The notes beneath the pieces are model-generated. The model did no database searches. It had not been told where the DNA came from and saw only the letters and a program-made list of their open reading frames with translations. From contig OZ252016.1 of NCBI GenBank assembly GCA_965247475.1, positions 2,108,001 through 2,172,000 on the forward strand: a DNA stretch of 64,000 nucleotides, written 5' to 3'. The translations under genes and the position numbers were made by a program. This DNA is from G965247475 sp965247475. GTDB lineage: Bacteria > Chloroflexota > UBA11872. Shown in pieces: positions 60,125-64,000 of this stretch. Every line of letters starts with the position of its first letter. Positions within the stretch are counted from its first letter, which is position 1.

Positions 60125-61450
60125 CTAGAGCGGCAGCAGGCCGTCCTCGATCACGGCCGCGACGCTCTTGTCCATGGCGTCGACCGTGCGGTCGATGTCC
60201 TCATCCGAGTGCTCGGTCGACATGAGGCCGCCGGAGGTCATGGTGTGCACGCCGTTGGCCAGCAGGGCGCGCTTCATGGCGAGGCCGGCGGGGCCGCCGA
60301 ACCCGGTCCGGCCCGGCGATCCGTTCAGGCCGATGTGCCAGAACGAGGTGTCGCCGTAGACCACGGCGCCGACGTCGTGGCGGTCGAAGACTCCCTGGAG
60401 CTCGGCGCGGATCTTCGCGCCGGCGGCGTTCGCGGTCTCGTGCGCGGCGCCGTCGGCGATGTGCTCGAGCACCGCGCGGCCGGCCGCCGCCGAGAGCGGA
60501 TTGGCGTTGAACGTTCCCGGGTGGGCAACGCGCTGACCGCGGTCCCAGCTCGGATCTCCCTTGATCTCAAGCCGGTCCATGATCTCGGCCTTGCCGGTGC
60601 AGGCGGCGCCGGGCAGGCCGCCCGCGACGATCTTGGCCAAGGTGGTCATGTCGGGCGTGATGTCGTGCAGCGTCTGAAAGCCACCCGCCGCAACCCGAAA
60701 TCCAGTCACGACCTCGTCGAAGATCAGCACGGTGTCGTGCTCGGTGCACAGCTCGCGAAGGCCCGCGGAGAACGACACTTCGAGCGGGACGGAGCCGAAG
60801 GCGCCGCCGGTCGGCTCGACGATGACGGCCGCGACATCGCCCTTGGCCAGCTCCTCCCGAACCAGCTCGAGGTCGGTGGGAATCGAGACGACGGTGCTGA
60901 GCGTGGCATCCGGGACGCCCGCCGAGCTGGGCACATCAAGTGGGTCGTCGATCCCAGCGGTCGCGTAGTCGTGCCAGCCGTGAAAGTGGTAGTCGAACTT
61001 CACGATCCGGTCGCGCCCGGTATGGGCGCGGGCCAGGCGCATGGCCATCTGCGTGGCCTCAGTACCGGAGGAGTGGAAGCGGACCTTCTCGGCGCTCGGG
61101 ATCAGCTTGACGACCTGCTCAGCCCACGCGATCTCGATCTCGTGGCTCGCGCCGTGGTGGGTGCCCAGCGGGATCTGCTCGAGCACGGCCTCGGTCGGCA
61201 CCGGATGCGCGTGACCGAGCAGCAGCGCGCCATGGCCGACGGTGTAGTCGACATATTCGTTGCCATCGACATCCCACTTCCGCGATCCCTTCGCGTGGGT
61301 CACCATGATTGGGAAGGGCTGGTGGAAGCGGATGTCGTGGGTGACACCGCCCGCGAGGATCCGCTTGGCGCGCTCGTAGAGCTCCGCCGAGCCGTCGCGC
61401 CCGGCCATGAATTGCTGGTCGACCCGTCCGCCGGTCGCCTGGGCTGCCAC
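60125..61450 (-). CDS. class III PLP aminotransferase, glutamate-1-semialdehyde aminomutase-like
   Basis: A 441-residue protein: RAKRILAGGVTHDIRFHQPF, WDVDGNEYVDYTVGHGALLL, KVRFHSSGTEATQMAMRLAR (PLP phosphate site), YHFHGWHDYA, AAVIVEPTGGAFGSVPLEVS, VLIFDEVVTGFRVAAGGFQT (Asp for PLP N1), TTLAKIVAGGLPGAACTGKA (PLP Lys) and HPGTFNANPLSAAAG. It resembles HemL but lacks its full signature, so it may act on another amino compound. GTG 61450 has AAGGAG 7 bases upstream; ATG 61408 is the alternative. Confidence 0.83.
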   Translation of the reverse strand: MAAQATGGRVDQQFMAGRDGSAELYERAKRILAGGVTHDIRFHQPFPIMVTHAKGSRKWDVDGNEYVDYTVGHGALLLGHAHPVPTEAVLEQIPLGTHHGASHEIEIAWAEQVVKLIPSAEKVRFHSSGTEATQMAMRLARAHTGRDRIVKFDYHFHGWHDYATAGIDDPLDVPSSAGVPDATLSTVVSIPTDLELVREELAKGDVAAVIVEPTGGAFGSVPLEVSFSAGLRELCTEHDTVLIFDEVVTGFRVAAGGFQTLHDITPDMTTLAKIVAGGLPGAACTGKAEIMDRLEIKGDPSWDRGQRVAHPGTFNANPLSAAAGRAVLEHIADGAAHETANAAGAKIRAELQGVFDRHDVGAVVYGDTSFWHIGLNGSPGRTGFGGPAGLAMKRALLANGVHTMTSGGLMSTEHSDEDIDRTVDAMDKSVAAVIEDGLLPL

Positions 61451-61643
61451 CGTCCAGCTCCTTCGTCTCGACGGCCGCGCACGCGCGCCGCACGTCCTCG
61501 ATTTGCTCACGCGGCGCAAGCATCGGCGGGCGGGCGAGGTGTGTCAACGTGGCGCGGCGATCCCCGTCCGACGACCGTTCGCCTGTTGTTCGGGCCGCGC
61601 GTAAGCTGGCCGGGAGTACCGACTCGGGAGGTGCGCCGACCTG

Positions 61644-62642
61644 TTGTACGTGTTCGTGGGCGCTCGCGATCAGCGCCTGCGCGAAGCCGTGGACGTGGCC
61701 CTGGGACACCCGCCCACGGACGACATGTCGTACACGGGACTCGACGCGTCGGACTGCTCGCTCTCCGACATCCAGACGGCGTGTTCGATGCCGTCGATGT
61801 TCGGCGGCCGCCGCAAGGTGTTTCTCGAGAACGCGCAGGTCATGGCCGGTCGGTCATCGCCGCTGACCGAGTGGCTGGGCGCGTTCGCGCGCGCGGCGCG
61901 GGCGGATCCGGCGTCCGATCTGTGCGACCTGGCCGTGGCCGCGTACATCGATCTGGGCGACCGCCGCAACAGCGCGCGCGCGGCCACGTTCACCAAGCTC
62001 AAGAGCGCGGGTGCGCAAATCGAGGAGTTCCGGCCGCTGCGTGCGCGCGATGTGGTGACGTTCGTGCAGCGACGGGGCCGGGATCGAGGGATCGAGATCA
62101 CGCCCCAGGCGGCGCAGCGGCTGGCCGAGCTCGTCACCACCGAAGCGGGCCTGCTGGCAAGCGAGATCGACAAGCTGGCCAGCTACGCGGGGTTCAGCGG
62201 CACGATCGACGAAGCGGACGTTGACGAGGCCTCGGCCACCATCGGCGAGCATGCACGCTGGGACTACATCAACGCGGTGTCGGATCGGCGGCTCGACGAT
62301 GCCCTCGGGGTGCTGCACGACATGCTGGGCCTCCGCGTGCCCGCGCAGTTGATCCTGAGCGATGTCGCGACGGCGCTCCGCCGCCTCTGGGTGGCCAAGC
62401 AGACGCTGGCCGCCGGTGGCGACGCGGCGGCGGTGGCGCGGGCCACCCGTCAACCTGAGTTCCGAGCGCGGCAGCTCGCCCAGCGCGCACGGCGCATGCC
62501 CGAACGCCTGATCGCACGCATGTTCGCCGAGCTGGTGCGAACCGATGCCGGGCTCAAATCGACGGGCTCGGACCGCGATGCGTTGCTCGAGATCTTGACC
62601 GCGCGGCTGGCCGCACGACCCGATCGCCCGGTCCGCGCCTAG
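61644..62642 (+). CDS. holA: DNA polymerase III delta subunit
   Basis: A 332-residue clamp-loader subunit: YVFVGARDQRLREAVDVALG, SMPSMFGGRRKVFLENAQVM, ITPQAAQRLAELVTTEAGLL, ASEIDKLASYAG, ARWDYINAVSDRRLDDALGV, ILSDVATALRRLWVAKQTLA and RLIARMFAELVRTDAGLKST. These are HolA features (the GEHAxxxxFxLxDA and ...LAxxD..LKST signatures). The start is TTG 61644 (L-Y-V-F); GTG 61650 is an alternative. The stop overlaps that of rpsT at CTAG, an arrangement (holA-rpsT neighbours) common in bacteria. Confidence 0.88.
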   Translation: MYVFVGARDQRLREAVDVALGHPPTDDMSYTGLDASDCSLSDIQTACSMPSMFGGRRKVFLENAQVMAGRSSPLTEWLGAFARAARADPASDLCDLAVAAYIDLGDRRNSARAATFTKLKSAGAQIEEFRPLRARDVVTFVQRRGRDRGIEITPQAAQRLAELVTTEAGLLASEIDKLASYAGFSGTIDEADVDEASATIGEHARWDYINAVSDRRLDDALGVLHDMLGLRVPAQLILSDVATALRRLWVAKQTLAAGGDAAAVARATRQPEFRARQLAQRARRMPERLIARMFAELVRTDAGLKSTGSDRDALLEILTARLAARPDRPVRA

Positions 62643-62941
62643 GACGCCTCGCTGGCGGTTGCCGTCTGGCCGCCGTGGCGTCGCTTCAGACGCGAGACCC
62701 GCCGTGCGGCCTGTCGCGGGTGGATGACACCCTTCCGGCCGGCGGCGTCGAGCACCGACTGAGCGGCGCGCACAGCCTCGTCGGTGACCGCTTGGTCATC
62801 GCCTTCGATGGCCTCGCGCGCGCGGCGGACCGCGGTGGAGGCGGCGGACCGAGCGCTGACGTTCGTGACACGGACGCGGCGCTGGCGACGCACCTGTTTG
62901 CGGCGCTTGCGATGACGTTTGGTTTCGGCGGGCGACGGCAT
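62639..62941 (-). CDS. rpsT: 30S ribosomal protein S20
   Basis: A 100-residue basic protein: SPAETKRHRKRRKQVRRQRR, VRVTNVSARSAASTAVRRAR and AAGRKGVIHPRQAARRVSRL, followed by KRR, the S20 pattern of an RNA-binding three-helix bundle. It is convergent with holA. A -10-like TATAGT (62996-62991) and a small hairpin (62967-62984) lie in its leader. Confidence 0.93.
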   Translation of the reverse strand: MPSPAETKRHRKRRKQVRRQRRVRVTNVSARSAASTAVRRAREAIEGDDQAVTDEAVRAAQSVLDAAGRKGVIHPRQAARRVSRLKRRHGGQTATASEAS

Positions 62942-62966
62942 AGTTGAACCAGAAAACCAATCGGGA

Positions 62967-62984
62967 ACCGCTCCTCAGAGCGGT
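62967..62984 (-). promoter_or_regulatory. leader hairpin of rpsT
   Basis: ACCGCTC-ctca-GAGCGGT is a perfect 7-base-pair hairpin with a 4-base loop, 25 bases before the rpsT ATG and downstream of the putative -10 at 62996-62991. S20 is autoregulated in some bacteria; this hairpin is a candidate site, not shown. Confidence 0.45.
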
Positions 62985-63051
62985 AGGCCTACTATAGCAG
63001 AGGGGTCTCGCCGAACCCGGACATGCACTCGCCACAAAGGGGTCCCGGCCG

Positions 63052-64000
63052 GTGAACGTCGCGCTCATCGGAAGCTACGACGCAGGCTGCGGCCAGGTGC
63101 TCGACGCGGCCGTGGGCCACCACGTACGGCCCTCGTCGCACGGCCGGGTGGCGGCGCGGATCGGCACGCTCGAAGTGCCGGACGAACGTCTGGCGCGGGT
63201 GGCGGAACTATGGGGATCGGAACGCGCCACCCAAGCCGCGCTGAGTCTCTGGGACTACCCGACCAACGCGCTGCAGGCCGGCGACGCCACCGAAGCCGAG
63301 TGGATCGGGCACCTGCGCACGGCCGATGCGCTGCTGGCGGTGGCGGCGGTGGGCGACGCATTCACCGACGACGTCCGCGCCGATGTCGCGTCACGAATCC
63401 AAACCGAGCTCGCGTTGCTGGATCTGGCGGTGGTAGAGACGAGCATCGAGCGCTCGAGCGAGCGGGCGTCGCAGGGGCCGCGGGCGGAACGCGCGGGAGC
63501 GCGGGCCCACCTGGAGACGCTGCAACGGGTGCGGGAGCGCCTGGAGCGCGCGGCCACGATCGGCTCCGACGACTTCTCGGACTTGGAGCTCACGGATCTG
63601 CGCGGCTACGGCCTGTTCGCGATGAAGCCGACGGCACTTGTCCTGAACGTGTCGGATGACCAGGCCGGCAGCGCCGCCGCCGCCCTGAGCGCGTCCGAAG
63701 ACCCGACATGGACGGCGGTGGCCGGCGGGACCGAGTGCGAGCTGCACACGCTCGCGGCCGACGAGGCCGAGGCGTTCCGGACCGAGCTGGGGTTCTCGGG
63801 CACGGCGACGGCGCGGATCTCGCGCGCCATCCTGGCGGCCGCGGACCTGATCAGGTTCTACACCGCGAATGCGAACGCAGCGACGGCCTGGCTGCTGCCG
63901 CGCGGGGCGTCGGTGGTGACCGCGGCCGGAACGATCCACAGCGACATGGCATCACGCTTCATCCGCGCCGACGTGGCGTCCCTGGACGCGCTGCTCGAGG
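63052..64000 (+). CDS. YchF/Obg-family-like protein with degenerate P-loop (partial, runs off the window)
   Basis: A frame from GTG 63052 to the window end encodes at least 316 residues. It follows YchF in outline: VNVALIGSYDAGCGQVLDAA (P-loop position), RIGTLEVPDERLARVAELWG (the VPDxRL segment), WIGHLRTADALLAVAAVGDA, ELALLDLAVVETSIERSSER, and a C-terminal TGS-like end (LIRFYTANANAATAWLLPRG, AAGTIHSDMASRFIRADVAS). The P-loop lacks the Lys (G-x4-GCGQ rather than GKS/T), the DIAGL switch is WDYPTN, and the NxxE base motif is not visible. Nucleotide binding is therefore doubtful. Confidence 0.75.
   Translation, partial: MNVALIGSYDAGCGQVLDAAVGHHVRPSSHGRVAARIGTLEVPDERLARVAELWGSERATQAALSLWDYPTNALQAGDATEAEWIGHLRTADALLAVAAVGDAFTDDVRADVASRIQTELALLDLAVVETSIERSSERASQGPRAERAGARAHLETLQRVRERLERAATIGSDDFSDLELTDLRGYGLFAMKPTALVLNVSDDQAGSAAAALSASEDPTWTAVAGGTECELHTLAADEAEAFRTELGFSGTATARISRAILAAADLIRFYTANANAATAWLLPRGASVVTAAGTIHSDMASRFIRADVASLDALLE

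Overview
This is a high-GC (visibly well above 60 %) bacterial chromosome segment with densely packed genes, frequent GTG starts, tRNA-sensing transcriptional attenuation and both CIRCE- and HAIR-type heat-shock operators. The gene mix (LarA-like protein, cytochrome c/PQQ-type dehydrogenase fusion, citramalate synthase plus a complete leu set, proline/threonine-linker secreted propeller proteins, duplicated chaperonin) suggests an uncultured Chloroflexota-like lineage. This is an inference from gene content; no rRNA or tRNA gene is present to settle it. The last gene runs off the right edge.

Layout. 84-9205: housekeeping genes (Nudix hydrolase, M29 aminopeptidase, gyrB, plsX, PH-domain membrane protein, secreted hydrolase, polytopic membrane protein, cobalamin adenosyltransferase). 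9304-14766: an accessory island holding four toxin-antitoxin loci in different states of decay (relE frameshifted, hicA truncated, hicB fused to a transposase tail, mazEF intact, an orphan phd), a complete IS5-type element, a lower-GC DUF3644/HEPN-like gene, and two partial copies of one IS481-type element whose outer ends bracket the block. 14762-29599: membrane and beta-propeller proteins, a mannose-1-phosphate guanylyltransferase/phosphomannomutase fusion next to a dolichol-phosphate-mannose-type glycosyltransferase, purine nucleoside phosphorylase, Xer recombinase, LarA-like protein, cytochrome c/sorbosone-dehydrogenase fusion and an amidohydrolase. 29741-32958: stress block with a CIRCE-controlled groES-groEL (the GroEL is divergent) and a HAIR-controlled small heat-shock protein. 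33090-39702: cysteine synthase-like protein, cupin, flippase, and a four-gene minus-strand cassette (cupin isomerase, phosphomannomutase, GDP-4-keto-6-deoxymannose reductase, GDP-mannose dehydratase). 39808-45431: YqeC-like protein, ABC-2 exporter, M20 peptidase, ECF sigma/anti-sigma pair. 45731-55985: a minus-strand branched-chain amino-acid superoperon, T-box leader - small ORF - ilvB-ilvN-ilvC-leuA-leuC-leuD-leuB - terminator - cimA. 56081-64000: secreted propeller protein between related repeats, an IS30 remnant abutting a DEDDy exonuclease, MOSC protein, class III aminotransferase, holA, rpsT and a YchF-like protein with a degenerate P-loop.

How it fits together. The fusion guanylyltransferase (18276-20759) and the cassette at 35865-39702 supply every step from fructose-6-phosphate to a GDP-6-deoxyhexose, with a flippase next to the cassette. 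The ilv/leu block with both LeuA and CimA covers valine, leucine and a threonine-independent isoleucine route; its leader carries a T-box whose best specifier reading is GUC (valine). The most notable material is the decayed toxin-antitoxin island bracketed by IS481 remnants, the HEPN-motif DUF3644 gene inside it, the 46-codon ORF overlapped with ilvB behind the T-box, the divergent GroEL, and the YchF paralogue without a normal P-loop.
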